Source: Chitinibacter sp. SCUT-21
Lineage (GTDB): Bacteria; Pseudomonadota; Gammaproteobacteria; Burkholderiales; Chitinibacteraceae
Direction: 5' to 3'
Assembly (NCBI GenBank): GCA_041874755.1
Contig: CP102611.1
Coordinates: 868,001 to 932,000 of the forward strand
Length of the DNA: 64,000 bases
Shown: positions 25,774 through 35,015 of the stretch, one piece after another
Layout of the letters: every line of letters starts with the position of its first letter
Position numbering within the stretch: position 1 is the stretch's first letter
Made by a program: the position numbers and the translations under genes
Notes under the pieces: model-generated
Databases searched by the model: none
Told to the model about the DNA's origin: nothing
Seen by the model: the letters and a program-made list of their open reading frames with translations, nothing else

Positions 25774-27852
25774 ATGAACACACATAATCACGCCACCACC
25801 AGCCTCTTTCGCCGTGTTTTACGCAGCATGGCAGTACGCATTGCCATTGCGGCGTGCTTGATTTCTGCCATCAGTTATTACTACAGCTATATCCGCCTGC
25901 AAGAAGAAGCGCTGACCAATCTTGCCAAATACATCGACACACGCAGCCTATTAGAGAGCGAATTATTCCTAACTGCGGAATCAAATACCAAGTTGATTCG
26001 TGACGATTTTATCCGTCGCTACACGGCAGCGCAGCACCTTGATTTTAGTACTGATTTTTATGGTTTACTCCGCCAAGACCGTGATGGCATGTGGCGTGTT
26101 AAAGTTGAAAAAGATGATTTTGAACATCAGGCTACCGTGGCGCTACTCCCTACGGCCAAACACACGCCTGAACTGATGCGCCAAGTCGTACTAGGCCATC
26201 AAATTCTTAGCCAATATGGCCCCGCCTACCGGGCGCGTAGCTATGACACTTTCATCGATTTAAACGTCTCGGACGTGAGCTTAATGTACCTACCTAAGCT
26301 CAATTACGCCCGTAATGGCTCAGTATCCGACTTTGCCGAGGATTTAGAAACTGAACTAGGCGCCCTGCCCGAGCGTAATCCATCGCGCAATAGTTTCTGG
26401 ACTGGCATCTACTACGACAAGCAAGCCTTGGAATGGATGGTTTCTGTCGTCACGCCGATCGACTACCTCGGCAAATACATTGGTGGCGTAGGGCAAGATA
26501 TTCCGCTACTGGAGTTGATGAATCGGACCAATAAAGTCAGCATCCCCGGCACACACAATATGATTTTCACGCGCGGCGGTTTGCTACTATCGCACCCAGA
26601 TTACATGAGCAAAATCGAAGAAGCTAATGGCCACCTTGATATGCGCAAAAGCGATGCACAATTGCGCAATATCTATAGCGTGGTGAGCAAAGCTAGTCCT
26701 AAAGATCGTTTCGTTGAAAGTCTAGATGGCCGTGCATGGCTAGGCATTGCACCAATCAAAGGCGCGGATTGGCTTTTTGTCACCGTATATCCCAAAGCTT
26801 TGTTAGAAGAAAAAGCCGCATGGTCTGCCAGCATGGTATTGATCTTGGGGATTTTTGCCCTGGCCGTCGAATTAGGCCTATTGGCTTTTGTACTGCGCAA
26901 TGATGTCGCCAAACCTCTTGATCGCCTGAAAAATGCCATTCGCAGCCTGGCTGCGGGTAAAACCACCAATCAGCTAGACCTGCATCGCAGCGATGAAATT
27001 GGCGAGCTAGCGCGCACTTTCAATGAAATGTCGCACACGGTGCAATCACACCGCATGCACCTAGAAGATCTAGTAACAGATCGAACGACAGAATTGGCGA
27101 CACGTAACTTGCAATTGGAAGCTGCGAATGAGGCACTAAAATACCTCAACCAAGAAAAGAACGAGCTACTCGCCATTGCGGCACATGATTTGAAAAACCC
27201 AGTGGCCAGCATTCAAGGCATGGCCAATTTACTTAACGACCGGCTTGAATCTTGGCCGGCGGAACGAATCAAAGAGCGCCTCGATGGCATACAGCTACTT
27301 GCTGGTCGTATGCAGCGCATTATTAGTAACCTGCTTGACTACGACGCACTGGAAGCTGGCTCAGTTTTAATGCAAATCGAAGACGTCGATATCGACGATT
27401 TAATATCCGACACCATCGTCACTTGGCGCGAACGACTCAATAGCAAACAACAAACCATCCAATTCAATCCAACCCATTTGCGGGTTCGAACCGATCGGCA
27501 AGCCTTATGGCAGGTAATGGATAATTTAATTTCCAATGCCATTAAGTATTCGCCTAACGAGAAGCGAATCGAGATTAGCGCCTCAGAAGTTGGTGACGAT
27601 GTTGAAATCGCCGTGATCGATCAAGGGCCGGGTATTGCCCCGCATGAAATCGGTATGTTGTTTAAGAAATTTAGTCGCCTCTCGGCTCGCCCAACAGGCG
27701 GCGAACACACTACGGGATTAGGATTGTCCATTGTAAAAAAATTGGTTGAAGCGGTATACGGTCAAATTCGCTGCGAAAGCCAATTTGGGCAAGGCGCTAA
27801 ATTTATTGTGACACTTCCAGCCGCGCCGAAAAAAATCGAGCAGCAAGCTTAA
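25774..27852 (+). CDS. Membrane sensor histidine kinase with periplasmic sensor domain
   Basis: 692 residues from the ATG at 25774 (a TTG at 25738 is also open). A helix at about 20-40, a large periplasmic domain (about 45-350) with a Cache-like pattern (FWTGIYYDKQALEWMVSVVTPI, then GGVGQDIPLLELMNR and WLFVTVYPKALL), a second helix (about 361-383), HAMP, a coiled coil, HisKA with LLAIAAHDLKNPVASIQGM (His471) and HATPase with DNLISNAIKYSP and TTGLGLSIVKKLVE. No response regulator gene is next to it, so the partner is unknown. Confidence 0.9.
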   Translation: MNTHNHATTSLFRRVLRSMAVRIAIAACLISAISYYYSYIRLQEEALTNLAKYIDTRSLLESELFLTAESNTKLIRDDFIRRYTAAQHLDFSTDFYGLLRQDRDGMWRVKVEKDDFEHQATVALLPTAKHTPELMRQVVLGHQILSQYGPAYRARSYDTFIDLNVSDVSLMYLPKLNYARNGSVSDFAEDLETELGALPERNPSRNSFWTGIYYDKQALEWMVSVVTPIDYLGKYIGGVGQDIPLLELMNRTNKVSIPGTHNMIFTRGGLLLSHPDYMSKIEEANGHLDMRKSDAQLRNIYSVVSKASPKDRFVESLDGRAWLGIAPIKGADWLFVTVYPKALLEEKAAWSASMVLILGIFALAVELGLLAFVLRNDVAKPLDRLKNAIRSLAAGKTTNQLDLHRSDEIGELARTFNEMSHTVQSHRMHLEDLVTDRTTELATRNLQLEAANEALKYLNQEKNELLAIAAHDLKNPVASIQGMANLLNDRLESWPAERIKERLDGIQLLAGRMQRIISNLLDYDALEAGSVLMQIEDVDIDDLISDTIVTWRERLNSKQQTIQFNPTHLRVRTDRQALWQVMDNLISNAIKYSPNEKRIEISASEVGDDVEIAVIDQGPGIAPHEIGMLFKKFSRLSARPTGGEHTTGLGLSIVKKLVEAVYGQIRCESQFGQGAKFIVTLPAAPKKIEQQA

Positions 27853-27907
27853 GTTTTAAATTGCCGATACCCGCTACGCCAGCCGCTGGCATTTAGGTTA
27901 AAATCAG

Positions 27908-27934
27908 AGGCCGCAATTTAATTGCGGCCTTTTT
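27908..27934 (+). terminator. Rho-independent terminator of the sensor kinase gene
   Basis: AGGCCGCAATT and AATTGCGGCCT form a perfect 11-bp stem (the centre is palindromic) with a TTTTTC tail, 57 bp after the stop and before thyA. Confidence 0.9.
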
Positions 27935-27956
27935 CATCTTTTAGCGAGGGCTTTTG

Positions 27957-28778
27957 ATGCGCCAATATCACGCTTTATTGCAACATGTTCTGGATACTGG
28001 CGTCGCCAAAGAAGATCGCACCGGCACTGGTACCGTATCGGTATTCGGCCATCAAATGCGCTTTAATCTGGCCGAAGGCTTTCCGCTCGTTACCACAAAA
28101 AAAACGCACCTGAAATCCATCATCAACGAATTGCTGTGGTTTTTGCGCGGCGACACCAATGTGCGCTGGTTGCAAGAACGCGGCGTGACCATTTGGGACG
28201 AATGGGCGCGTGAGGACGGTGAATTGGGCCCAGTGTACGGCTACCAGTGGCGCAGCTGGCCCACCGCGGATGGCCGCCACATCGACCAGATCAGCGAAGT
28301 GGTCAAACAGCTTAAAACCAATCCCGATTCACGCCGCATTATCGTATCCGCGTGGAACGTCGGTGAAATTGAAAACATGGCGCTGCCGCCTTGCCACGCT
28401 TTCTTTCAGTTTTACGTTGCGCCAGCACAACCGGGCGACGCGGATCAGCGCGGCAAACTGTCTTGCCAGCTGTATCAGCGCAGCGCCGATTTATTCTTGG
28501 GCGTGCCGTTTAATATCGCCTCGTATGCGACCTTGGTCTTGATGCTGGCTCAGGTGTGCGATTTGCAGCCGGGTGACTTTATTTGGACTGGCGGTGATTG
28601 CCATATTTACCGCAACCACTTTGAACAAGTGAAAGAGCAGCTGTCACGCGAGCCGCGCAGCTTGCCGGTGTTGAAACTCAATCCAGCGAAGACAGATATT
28701 TTCTCGTTCGAGTTTGAAGACTTTACGCTCGAAGGCTACGACCCGCATCCAGCGATCAAAGCGCCTGTCGCGGTGTAA
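27957..28778 (+). CDS. thyA: Thymidylate synthase
   Basis: 273 residues. Motifs: [34 protein letters not shown], catalytic Cys in [35 protein letters not shown] and [18 protein letters not shown]. It methylates dUMP with methylene-tetrahydrofolate. The ATG at 27957 follows GCGAGGG; a TTG one codon earlier is an artefact. Compared with the 264-residue E. coli enzyme it has a short insert ([13 protein letters not shown]). folA does not follow. Confidence 0.97.
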   Translation: MRQYHALLQHVLDTGVAKEDRTGTGTVSVFGHQMRFNLAEGFPLVTTKKTHLKSIINELLWFLRGDTNVRWLQERGVTIWDEWAREDGELGPVYGYQWRSWPTADGRHIDQISEVVKQLKTNPDSRRIIVSAWNVGEIENMALPPCHAFFQFYVAPAQPGDADQRGKLSCQLYQRSADLFLGVPFNIASYATLVLMLAQVCDLQPGDFIWTGGDCHIYRNHFEQVKEQLSREPRSLPVLKLNPAKTDIFSFEFEDFTLEGYDPHPAIKAPVAV

Positions 28779-28785
28779 ACCACGT

Positions 28786-28834
28786 GGGTATATTCATCCA
28801 GCCTAATTTTCAATTGACCTAGGTAGATATACCC
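28786..28834. repeat. 49-bp element between thyA and the ferredoxin gene (perfect ends)
   Basis: GGGTATA and TATACCC bound 49 bp. It lies 7 bp past the thyA stop and extends into the convergent ferredoxin gene, supplying its last residues (VGIST) and its stop TAG (28821-28819). Confidence 0.85.
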
Positions 28835-29166
28835 ACAATGACTTCCACATCGTCTTCCACTAAATAGTGACAAGCCAGCCGCACTTGCCGTGGCGAATCA
28901 AAAATCGTTAATGGCATATTCAGCGGCTGCTTGGCATGACGCACCAAGACATTGCGCTCCTTACTGCTGATTTCAATCCAGCGCCCGCTGTGTTGATGGC
29001 TGCAATACACCTGACACGCCCCACACGTGCCCTGCCCGCAGCGCCACGCCAAAGCCAATAACCCATCGCGCGCCAGCGGCCTGGCCACGTCGATCAGCGC
29101 GGTGCCCGCGGCAACTTCAACCGTGATAGGCGCAGTATTAGGCTGGATAAAAGTCACCGTCGGCAT
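28819..29166 (-). CDS. 2Fe-2S ferredoxin-like protein
   Basis: 115 residues. The plant-type cluster motif is WRCGQGTCGACQV (Cys-x4-Cys-x2-Cys) with the fourth cysteine in RLACHYLVED. The fold start VTFIQPNTAPITVEV fits. It is a small soluble electron carrier; the partner is not evident from neighbours. The C-terminal VGIST and stop codon come from a 49-bp element, so the natural C-terminus may have been changed by it. Confidence 0.9.
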   Translation of the reverse strand: MPTVTFIQPNTAPITVEVAAGTALIDVARPLARDGLLALAWRCGQGTCGACQVYCSHQHSGRWIEISSKERNVLVRHAKQPLNMPLTIFDSPRQVRLACHYLVEDDVEVIVGIST

Positions 29167-29215
29167 CGGCAGGGTTTCGCGTTAAAATTGCAAGATTACA
29201 GCTAGGATAGCAGCG

Positions 29216-29563
29216 ATGAAAAAATCCACACAAGGTGGCCTCGTCTACTCGACCGAACACGGCCGCATGTGCCCGACTTGCCAGCAGGCAATTGCGCAGT
29301 GCACCTGTAAAGCGGCGCCAAAACCGAGTGGCGACGGTATCGTGCGCATTAGCCGCGAAGTGCGCAGCGGCAAAACAATCTCGGTAATTCGCGGCGTTTT
29401 GCTAGAAGCGGCTGAACTCAACAAATTGGGCAAAGAACTTAAAAACCTGTGCGGCACCGGCGGCACGGTGAAAGACGGCGTGATTGAAATTCAGGGCGAT
29501 CATCGCGAACTCATCGCCAAAAAACTCGCGACGCGCTGGACAGTAAAGTTAGCTGGCGGCTAG
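29216..29563 (+). CDS. yciH: SUI1/eIF1-like translation factor YciH
   Basis: 115 residues. An N-terminal zinc-ribbon-like motif CPTCQQAIAQCTC is followed by the SUI1 domain: GIVRISREVRSGKTISVIRG, LGKELKNLCGTGGTVKDGVIEIQGDH. The bacterial homologue of eIF1 influences start-codon fidelity in vitro (family knowledge). The start ATG follows GATAGCAGCG. The stop TAG (29561-29563) shares its last base with a 49-bp element. Confidence 0.93.
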   Translation: MKKSTQGGLVYSTEHGRMCPTCQQAIAQCTCKAAPKPSGDGIVRISREVRSGKTISVIRGVLLEAAELNKLGKELKNLCGTGGTVKDGVIEIQGDHRELIAKKLATRWTVKLAGG

Positions 29564-29611
29564 GGTATTGCCCTCCAAGCTAATTTTCTAAATTGCCACA
29601 GCCAAATACCC
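29563..29611. repeat. 49-bp element exactly between the yciH and def stop codons (perfect ends)
   Basis: GGGTATTG...CAAATACCC, 49 bp. The yciH stop TAG shares its G with the first base; the def stop TAA (29614-29612, minus strand) begins at the very next base after the element. The whole intergenic space is the element. Confidence 0.9.
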
Positions 29612-30136
29612 TTAAGCAGTTAGGTTTGGAAATAGCACCTCGGTAAAGCCAAATTGCGTCATATCGGTGATTCGCTGCGGGTACAAAATACCCCATAAAT
29701 GATCGCATTCGTGCTGCACCACGCGGGCATGAAAACCATCCACGGTGCGATCAATCGCATTGCCAAACTGGTCAAAACCTTGATAACGAATCTGCGTATA
29801 ACGCGGCACTTGGCCGCGCAAGCCCGGCACCGATAAGCACCCTTCCCAACCCGATTCTTGCTCATCGCCCAAGGGCGTAATCACCGGATTAATCAACACC
29901 GTTTCTGGCACGGCCTCGGCATCGGGATAGCGCTCGCTGCGCTCAAAACCAAAAATCACCACCTGCAAATCAACGCCAATTTGTGGCGCGGCGATGCCCA
30001 CACCGCCGGTGGCCCGCATCGTGTCGAATAAATCGATAATCAATTGATGCAATGTGGGCGTGTTAAACTCAGCCACGCATTGCGCTTGCCGCAACAAACG
30101 CGCGTCACCCATTTTTAATACCGTTTGTACCGCCAT
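29612..30136 (-). CDS. def: Peptide deformylase
   Basis: 174 residues from the ATG at 30136, chosen for its GAGGAA ribosome site and because it gives the family N-terminus ([15 protein letters not shown]). Motif 1 is [11 protein letters not shown], motif 2 [11 protein letters not shown], motif 3 QHECDHLWG (HExxH form is HECDH), which bind the catalytic metal. It removes the formyl group from nascent proteins. It is not next to fmt, so it may be a second deformylase; the usual def-fmt pair is not in the window. Confidence 0.93.
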   Translation of the reverse strand: MAVQTVLKMGDARLLRQAQCVAEFNTPTLHQLIIDLFDTMRATGGVGIAAPQIGVDLQVVIFGFERSERYPDAEAVPETVLINPVITPLGDEQESGWEGCLSVPGLRGQVPRYTQIRYQGFDQFGNAIDRTVDGFHARVVQHECDHLWGILYPQRITDMTQFGFTEVLFPNLTA

Positions 30137-30209
30137 TTCCTCGCTCCGCAGTGGTTTAAATCGCGCCATTTGCCCCGATACTACCATTGTGTCTATCCAG
30201 AGATCATCC

Positions 30210-30593
30210 ATGCCCGATTTTTACGACCCCTGTAGCGATATGGACGAAGCCACGCTGCACGCTTGGCAGTTTTATCTTGCCGTCGCTGAATTGGCTTTAA
30301 GCCATTTGCAAACTTATCCGGCCGGCACGATTGCAATTACCGATGATCAAGAAAACGCCTATTGGGCTTGGCAAGGCGCCGAGCAGATGTACTTGGCGTG
30401 GGCGCCGATCGCCGATGAAATGGTCTGCTTTGAAGCTGCGAGCTTAGTGGTCGAAATTGTAGGGCTTGCCGCCGAAGAAATAAATTACCGCCGTGAAAGC
30501 TTAACAAGATGGCTGCAATCAGAATTTGCTACTACGCTGATATGGCCCAAAGTGCAATTGCAACAAGCAATCCGCGCACCAGGGCAATTTTAA
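30210..30593 (+). CDS. Hypothetical acidic protein
   Basis: 127 residues, rich in Glu/Asp, Ala and Trp. Largely helical by eye ([56 protein letters not shown]). No signal peptide or known motif. The ATG at 30210 faces away from def (73-bp divergent gap); a longer frame would overlap def. I do not recognise the family. A degenerate 49-bp element follows 26 bp after its stop. Confidence 0.55.
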   Translation: MPDFYDPCSDMDEATLHAWQFYLAVAELALSHLQTYPAGTIAITDDQENAYWAWQGAEQMYLAWAPIADEMVCFEAASLVVEIVGLAAEEINYRRESLTRWLQSEFATTLIWPKVQLQQAIRAPGQF

Positions 30594-30619
30594 AGCGCTT
30601 TCCTTACAAGAAAGAATAT

Positions 30620-30668
30620 GGGTATATCTATCAAGAGCATACAAATAGGTTTTTATATTATTACACCC
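30620..30668. repeat. 49-bp element downstream of the acidic hypothetical gene (one end mismatch)
   Basis: GGGTAT at the left, ACACCC at the right, 49 bp. The interior is AT-rich and unlike the AGCC-bearing copies. It lies between two genes on the plus strand. Confidence 0.5.
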
Positions 30669-30775
30669 CACCCATGTATCAAAAAAACATGAACAAAGGC
30701 TTGATTTTGTAAGTTTTTAGCTGCATCTTATCGTTGTAAGTTTAAAATTCATCACAAGGAAAAACGATTATCCCT

Positions 30776-30997
30776 ATGGCATCCGTACTCCCCCATCCAG
30801 AAAGCTTATTTTTAAGCCCGAGCGAGCGTGGACTGAGCAGCCCTGAAGTGATCGAAAAGCCCAAAGCAGCGCCCACGATCACCGATAAAATCAATCGTCT
30901 AAAACAAAAACGCCAACTGGCCAGCGATTTACAAGCGATGATCGCCAAAAGTGGTTTGAGCATCGAAGAATTGCGCGAAGCCTTGCGCGGCCAATAA
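30776..30997 (+). CDS. Small hypothetical protein
   Basis: 73 residues: a Pro/Ser-rich start (SVLPHPESLFLSPSERGLSS) and a charged helical C-terminus (KINRLKQKRQLASDLQAMIA, then SGLSIEELREAL) reminiscent of a short oligomerisation or DNA-binding helix pair, with no firm family. The ribosome site AAGGA is 14 bp from the ATG, rather far. It precedes the DUF482 gene by 42 bp on the same strand. Confidence 0.45.
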   Translation: MASVLPHPESLFLSPSERGLSSPEVIEKPKAAPTITDKINRLKQKRQLASDLQAMIAKSGLSIEELREALRGQ

Positions 30998-31039
30998 GAT
31001 GCCGCCATGCTTGAGGCCTTATTCATTTTGGTTTGAAGT

Positions 31040-32191
31040 ATGGCTCAATCGCTGAGTTCCGAATCACTCGATAGCGCCAACGCCCTGAGCGCGCCCGAAT
31101 GGCAAAGCCTGAACACCGGCGACGACCCTTTTCTCAGCCGCGCATTTCTGGGCCTTGCCGAAACCACACGTGCCGCTAGCCCACGCTTGGGCTGGCAAGC
31201 TGCTCACTTGGCTTTACGCGATCACACGCAGCAACTACAAGGCTTTATGCCGATGTATTTGCGCTCTCACTCCTTTGGCGATTTTTCGCGCGATTGGCAA
31301 TGGGATCAGGCGTGGCAATCCGCTGGCCTAGCCTATTATCCCAAACTCGTCACCGGCATTCCATTTACCCCATCACCCGGACCTCGTGCGGTTTTAAGTG
31401 CAAACAGCACAATTTCTCGCTCGCAGCTGATCCAGGGCGCGCTGCAAGTCGCACGCGATATGGAAGTTTCAAGCTGGCAATGCTTATTTGTCACCGAGGA
31501 AGATCGCACCGCCTTGCTGGATGCCGGCGTATTGCTGCGCCAAGGCGTACAGTTTCACTGGATCAATCGTGGCTACGAATCGTTTGACGACTATTTAGCG
31601 ACGTTCACCGCTGATAAGCGTAAAAAGCTCAAGCGCGAACGCCGCCAAGTGAGCGAATCGGGCTTAAGTTTGGCAGTGTGGCACGGCGATGAAATTGCGC
31701 CACAACACTGGAGCGCGCTGTATCGGCAATACGCGAACACCTTTCGACGTTACGGCAATCATCCCGCTTTCTCGCAGACTTTTTTCGAGCAAATCGCGCG
31801 CGAGCTCGGCCAGCGCATGGTGATTTTCGTCGCGCTTCAAAACGAGCAACCTATCGCGTCGGCGATTTGCTATCGCAATGCAAATACCCTGTTTGGCCGT
31901 CATTGGGGTGCAGATCTGGATTGCCCCGGTTTACACTTCGAGCTGTGTTACTACCAAGGCATACATTACGCGATCGAATATGGACTGCAGCGCTTTGAGC
32001 CGGGCGCGCAAGGCGAACATAAACTGGCCCGCGGCTTTGAACCCATCAACACTTGGTGTGGCTACTGGATTGCCAACCCGACAATGCGCCACAGCGTGGC
32101 GCAATTTCTAGCACGTGAGCACCTTGCTAACGAGCAATATCAGCAAGCAATGCGCTCGCACTTGCCGTTTAAGGTATTGCCAGAGCTTTAA
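31040..32191 (+). CDS. GNAT-fold FemAB-like protein (DUF482)
   Basis: 383 residues. Motifs seen: DPFLSRAFLGLAE, LRSHSFGDFSRDW, VTGIPFTPSPGPRAV, FTADKRKKLKRERRQV and GRHWGAD...LHFELCYYQGIHYAIE, then EPGAQGEHKLARGFEP. These are characteristic of the DUF482 family (annotated as peptidoglycan biosynthesis/recognition, PF04339), related to acyl or aminoacyl transferases. The substrate is unknown. Start ATG at 31040 follows GTTTGAAGT, a weak ribosome site. Confidence 0.85.
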   Translation: MAQSLSSESLDSANALSAPEWQSLNTGDDPFLSRAFLGLAETTRAASPRLGWQAAHLALRDHTQQLQGFMPMYLRSHSFGDFSRDWQWDQAWQSAGLAYYPKLVTGIPFTPSPGPRAVLSANSTISRSQLIQGALQVARDMEVSSWQCLFVTEEDRTALLDAGVLLRQGVQFHWINRGYESFDDYLATFTADKRKKLKRERRQVSESGLSLAVWHGDEIAPQHWSALYRQYANTFRRYGNHPAFSQTFFEQIARELGQRMVIFVALQNEQPIASAICYRNANTLFGRHWGADLDCPGLHFELCYYQGIHYAIEYGLQRFEPGAQGEHKLARGFEPINTWCGYWIANPTMRHSVAQFLAREHLANEQYQQAMRSHLPFKVLPEL

Positions 32192-32307
32192 TTGCGGCCG
32201 AGTAAATAATTTTATTTTATAGATCAACGCACTAGGCAAATCGTTGCAAATAGCGCTTGCCAAGTTAGGCTTAGTCGGGAATAATGCGGCCTCTAAACCA
32301 GTTACCT

Positions 32308-32391
32308 GCCCAGGTGGCGAAATGGTAGACGCAGGGGACTCAAAATCCCCCGCCGCAAGGTGTGTCGGTTCGAGTCCGACCCTGGGCACCA
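32308..32391 (+). tRNA. tRNA-Leu (anticodon CAA)
   Basis: Acceptor GCCCAGG with CCTGGGC and encoded ACCA; D-arm with AAATGGTAGACGC; anticodon stem GGGGA/TCCCC with loop CTCAAAA, anticodon CAA; long variable arm GCCGCAAGGTGT; T-arm CGGTTCGAGTCCG. A complete class II leucine tRNA. Confidence 0.96.
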
Positions 32392-32395
32392 AATA

Positions 32396-32433
32396 CAAAA
32401 AAGCCGTTAAACTTCAAAGTTTAACGGCTTTTT
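32396..32433 (+). terminator. Terminator of tRNA-Leu(CAA)
   Basis: AAAAAAGCCGTTAAACTT and AAGTTTAACGGCTTTTT pair almost perfectly over 16 bp with a T-run, directly after the tRNA. From 32434 to 32568 I see no gene or clear structure. Confidence 0.9.
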
Positions 32434-32568
32434 CTATTTCCAGTTCCAACCCCATCATTCAGACTGCTTTTTTGCTGTACACAGGTTTGCACACAGTGAA
32501 ACTCACCGCGCCGCTCCGCAACTACAAACTGCAACCGAAACATGGCACTTCCGCCTTTTTTGTGAACA

Positions 32569-32600
32569 AAAAAAGCCGTTCAAAACTGAACGGCTTTTTC
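32569..32600 (-). terminator. Bidirectional terminator next to asd
   Basis: AAAAAAAGCCGTTCA and TGAACGGCTTTTT pair around AAAC. On the minus strand it ends asd transcription (stem then A-run complement gives a T-run); it sits 15 bp past the asd stop. Confidence 0.85.
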
Positions 32601-32614
32601 ACTGCCAAGTAAAA

Positions 32615-33724
32615 TTACTTCGCCAACAAGATGCGCAACATACGACGCAATGGCTCAGCCGCGCCCCACAGCAATTGATCGCCGATGACGAATGCGCTGA
32701 TGTACTCTGGACCCATATTGAGCTTGCGTACACGCCCTACACCGATATCGAGCTTGCCAGTGATCGAAGCTGGCGTCAGCTCTTTCACGCTGATTTCGCG
32801 ATCGTTTGGTACCCATTTCACCCAGTTATTGCCTGATTTGATAATCGATTCGATTTCAGCTAATGGCAGGTCTTTTTTCAGCTTGATCGTCAGTGCCAAG
32901 CTGTGGCATCGCATCGCGCCGATACGAACACACAAGCCATCAACTGGAATCGTTGCATTGGTGCCAAGGATTTTATTCACTTCGGCTTGGCCTTTCCATT
33001 CTTCTTTCGATTGGCCGTTATCCAGTTGCTTGTCAATCCACGGAATCAAGCCGCCGGCCAATGGCGCGCCGAAGAATTCAGTAGGTACATCTGTGCGGAT
33101 AGTTTCAGCGACTTTTTTGTCAATATCCAAAATCGCCGACGCTGGCGTTGCCAATTCAGCCGCCACTGAGTTGTAAACCACGCCCATGCCTTTGAGCAAT
33201 TCGCGCATGTGGTTTGCGCCGCCGCCTGAAGCTGCTTGGTAGGTCATTGATGACACCCAATCAACTAAACCTGCTTTAAACAAGCCGCCCATACCCATCA
33301 ACATGATCGAGTTGGTGCAGTTGCCGCCGATGTAGTTTTTCACGCCTTTGTCCAAAGCGCTTTGGATCACGTCGTCGTTGACAGGGTCAAGTACGATCAC
33401 CGCATCTTCTTCCATACGCAGTGTAGATGCAGCATCGATCCAGTAACCATTCCAGCCTGCCGCGCGCAGCTTTGGAAACACCGCCGTGGTGTAGTCGCCA
33501 CCTTGGCAAGAGATAATCACGTCCATCTCAGCCAATTGTGCAATTTCGTTAGCGTCTTTCAAGGTGCCAGCATCTTTGCCAAAATTTGGCGCTGCTTGAC
33601 CCGCTTGCGATGTGGTGAAAAAGACTGGATCAATCACGTCAAAATCTTTCTCTTCCTGCATGCGTTGCATCAGGACTGAGCCCACCATACCGCGCCAACC
33701 GACTAAACCAACCCGCTTCATCAT
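32615..33724 (-). CDS. asd: Aspartate-semialdehyde dehydrogenase
   Basis: 369 residues. NADP-binding start [20 protein letters not shown], catalytic Cys136 in [32 protein letters not shown] and the late [17 protein letters not shown]. This is the long Gram-negative form as in E. coli. It makes aspartate semialdehyde for lysine, methionine and threonine synthesis. AAGGAAAAC precedes two consecutive ATGs; either could be the start. With dapA nearby it gives two lysine-pathway genes in the window. Confidence 0.97.
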   Translation of the reverse strand: MMKRVGLVGWRGMVGSVLMQRMQEEKDFDVIDPVFFTTSQAGQAAPNFGKDAGTLKDANEIAQLAEMDVIISCQGGDYTTAVFPKLRAAGWNGYWIDAASTLRMEEDAVIVLDPVNDDVIQSALDKGVKNYIGGNCTNSIMLMGMGGLFKAGLVDWVSSMTYQAASGGGANHMRELLKGMGVVYNSVAAELATPASAILDIDKKVAETIRTDVPTEFFGAPLAGGLIPWIDKQLDNGQSKEEWKGQAEVNKILGTNATIPVDGLCVRIGAMRCHSLALTIKLKKDLPLAEIESIIKSGNNWVKWVPNDREISVKELTPASITGKLDIGVGRVRKLNMGPEYISAFVIGDQLLWGAAEPLRRMLRILLAK

Positions 33725-33923
33725 GTTTTCCTTATTAATTACAAAGTACGAACAACAAGCCCTTGATATTAGAGAAATTCCGTATGTCTGGCTAGACGAA
33801 AGCCGCTAAGAATTACCTCTCATGCGATTTTTTGGCAAAAAAGAATGACGTTTGAATGATCATGGTGTATTTTTACATTGACCAACGACAATTTCTTACG
33901 TAGCACGACAGCGAGGATGCCCT

Positions 33924-34301
33924 GTGGACATTTCTATCTTTGCCCAAAAGAAAGAGCCCCGCAAATTCACCAATCCAATATTGCGGAAAGCTGAGCAGAA
34001 AGTGGAATTGGAAAAAATTTTGCAGACTCGTGACGAATTAGCCTTTCGAATTGAAATGGCTTTAATGTCGGGTTTATCACGAGAATTGGATAAATATCGC
34101 GAACAAAGCGAATCTATGCCCTCCTTCCTGCATGCTCTGATCCGAGATCTGCGTGCGTTTGCTAAAATCGCACCTCGCGAAGCCACTGGACTAAAAGAGC
34201 GATTGATACAAGGCATGCACCAGCAAGATCAGACAGGCTCGTTCAAAGTGACGATGGCAGCAGATGAACACGCTCACTTGAGCTCTTTGGCGGTACGTTA
34301 A
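33924..34301 (+). CDS. Hypothetical helical protein coupled to dtd
   Basis: 125 residues from a GTG at 33924 (GAGGATGCCCT upstream). Basic N-terminus, then a helical body: [57 protein letters not shown]. No known motif. Its stop codon overlaps the dtd start (TAATG), so the two are translationally coupled. It could be an accessory to tRNA quality control or unrelated; I do not recognise it. Confidence 0.6.
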   Translation: MDISIFAQKKEPRKFTNPILRKAEQKVELEKILQTRDELAFRIEMALMSGLSRELDKYREQSESMPSFLHALIRDLRAFAKIAPREATGLKERLIQGMHQQDQTGSFKVTMAADEHAHLSSLAVR

Positions 34302-34756
34302 TGCGCGTTTTGATTCAACGGGTTAGTCACGCTAGCGTCGTCGTTGCCGACCAAACTACTGGGCAAATTGAAGCTGGATTATTGCTACTAGTCGGCGTCA
34401 CACACGATGACACAGAAAGCGATATTCAGTTCTTAGTTAATAAAATCGGCAATTTACGCATTTTCGACGACGCCAACGGCGTGATGAATTTGTCGCTTTG
34501 TGATGTAGGCGGCGATGTATTGGCGGTGAGTCAATTCACTCTGTACGCCAGCTGCAAAAAAGGTAATCGCCCTAGTTGGAGCGCGGCCGCTCCTGGCCAA
34601 ATTAGCCAACCCATATTCGAGCAATTTGTCGACGCACTGTCTAAAAAAATTAACCGCCCCGTTGCCACTGGCCAATTTGGTGCCGAAATGAAGGTGTCTT
34701 TGTGTAATCACGGCCCTGTCACGATTTGGCTTGATTCAAAGCAAAGCGACTCATAG
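34301..34756 (+). CDS. dtd: D-aminoacyl-tRNA deacylase
   Basis: 151 residues. Start [15 protein letters not shown], then [36 protein letters not shown] (the SQFTL motif) and the C-terminal [12 protein letters not shown] (NxGPVT motif), both needed for editing D-amino acids from tRNA. Family length matches. It overlaps the preceding unknown gene by one base. Confidence 0.96.
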   Translation: MRVLIQRVSHASVVVADQTTGQIEAGLLLLVGVTHDDTESDIQFLVNKIGNLRIFDDANGVMNLSLCDVGGDVLAVSQFTLYASCKKGNRPSWSAAAPGQISQPIFEQFVDALSKKINRPVATGQFGAEMKVSLCNHGPVTIWLDSKQSDS

Positions 34757-34870
34757 GGGAAATTACTGATTTTGTGCCCGCCTTGTTGCGGCGCAAAATA
34801 GATTTAAGCGCTGAGTTGAGAACAGCTTGCAGGGCGCTTTAAAAAATCTGCTAAAGCGTGCCAAGAGACC

Positions 34871-34897
34871 AGCCACGCATGCGTGGCTTTTTTTTTG
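34871..34897 (+). terminator. Rho-independent terminator after dtd
   Basis: AGCCACGC ATGCGTGGCT is an 18-bp palindrome followed by eight Ts, 115 bp past the dtd stop. The stretch between (34757-34870) holds no gene; it could be a long 3' UTR or a small RNA ending at this terminator. Confidence 0.88.
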
Positions 34898-34932
34898 ACC
34901 CGTGCCCATTAATCGACAACTTGCGGAGCACG

Positions 34933-35013
34933 CAGACGTTTCGTCTGAAAACCGCTAAAGCGTCGGTAGCGTAGCCACTCGCTCGCTACCGGCAAATTCA
35001 CACGGAGTTTGCC
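34933..35013 (+). promoter_or_regulatory. Four-hairpin leader before the unknown gene and MATE exporter
   Basis: Consecutive stems: CAGACG/CGTCTG (34933-34947, loop TTT), CGCT/AGCG (34953-34962), CGGTAGCG/CGCTACCG (34964-34991), and GGCAAA/TTTGCC (34991-35013). The loop of the last stem holds the CGGAG ribosome site used by the ATG at 35016. I do not recognise a known riboswitch class; the loops lack the ACGR of guanidine-II. Confidence 0.5.
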
Positions 35014-35015
35014 TT

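Noticed and set aside
34757..34870. Possible small RNA between dtd and its terminator
   Set aside because: No promoter is visible inside the stretch; a long dtd 3' UTR explains it as well.
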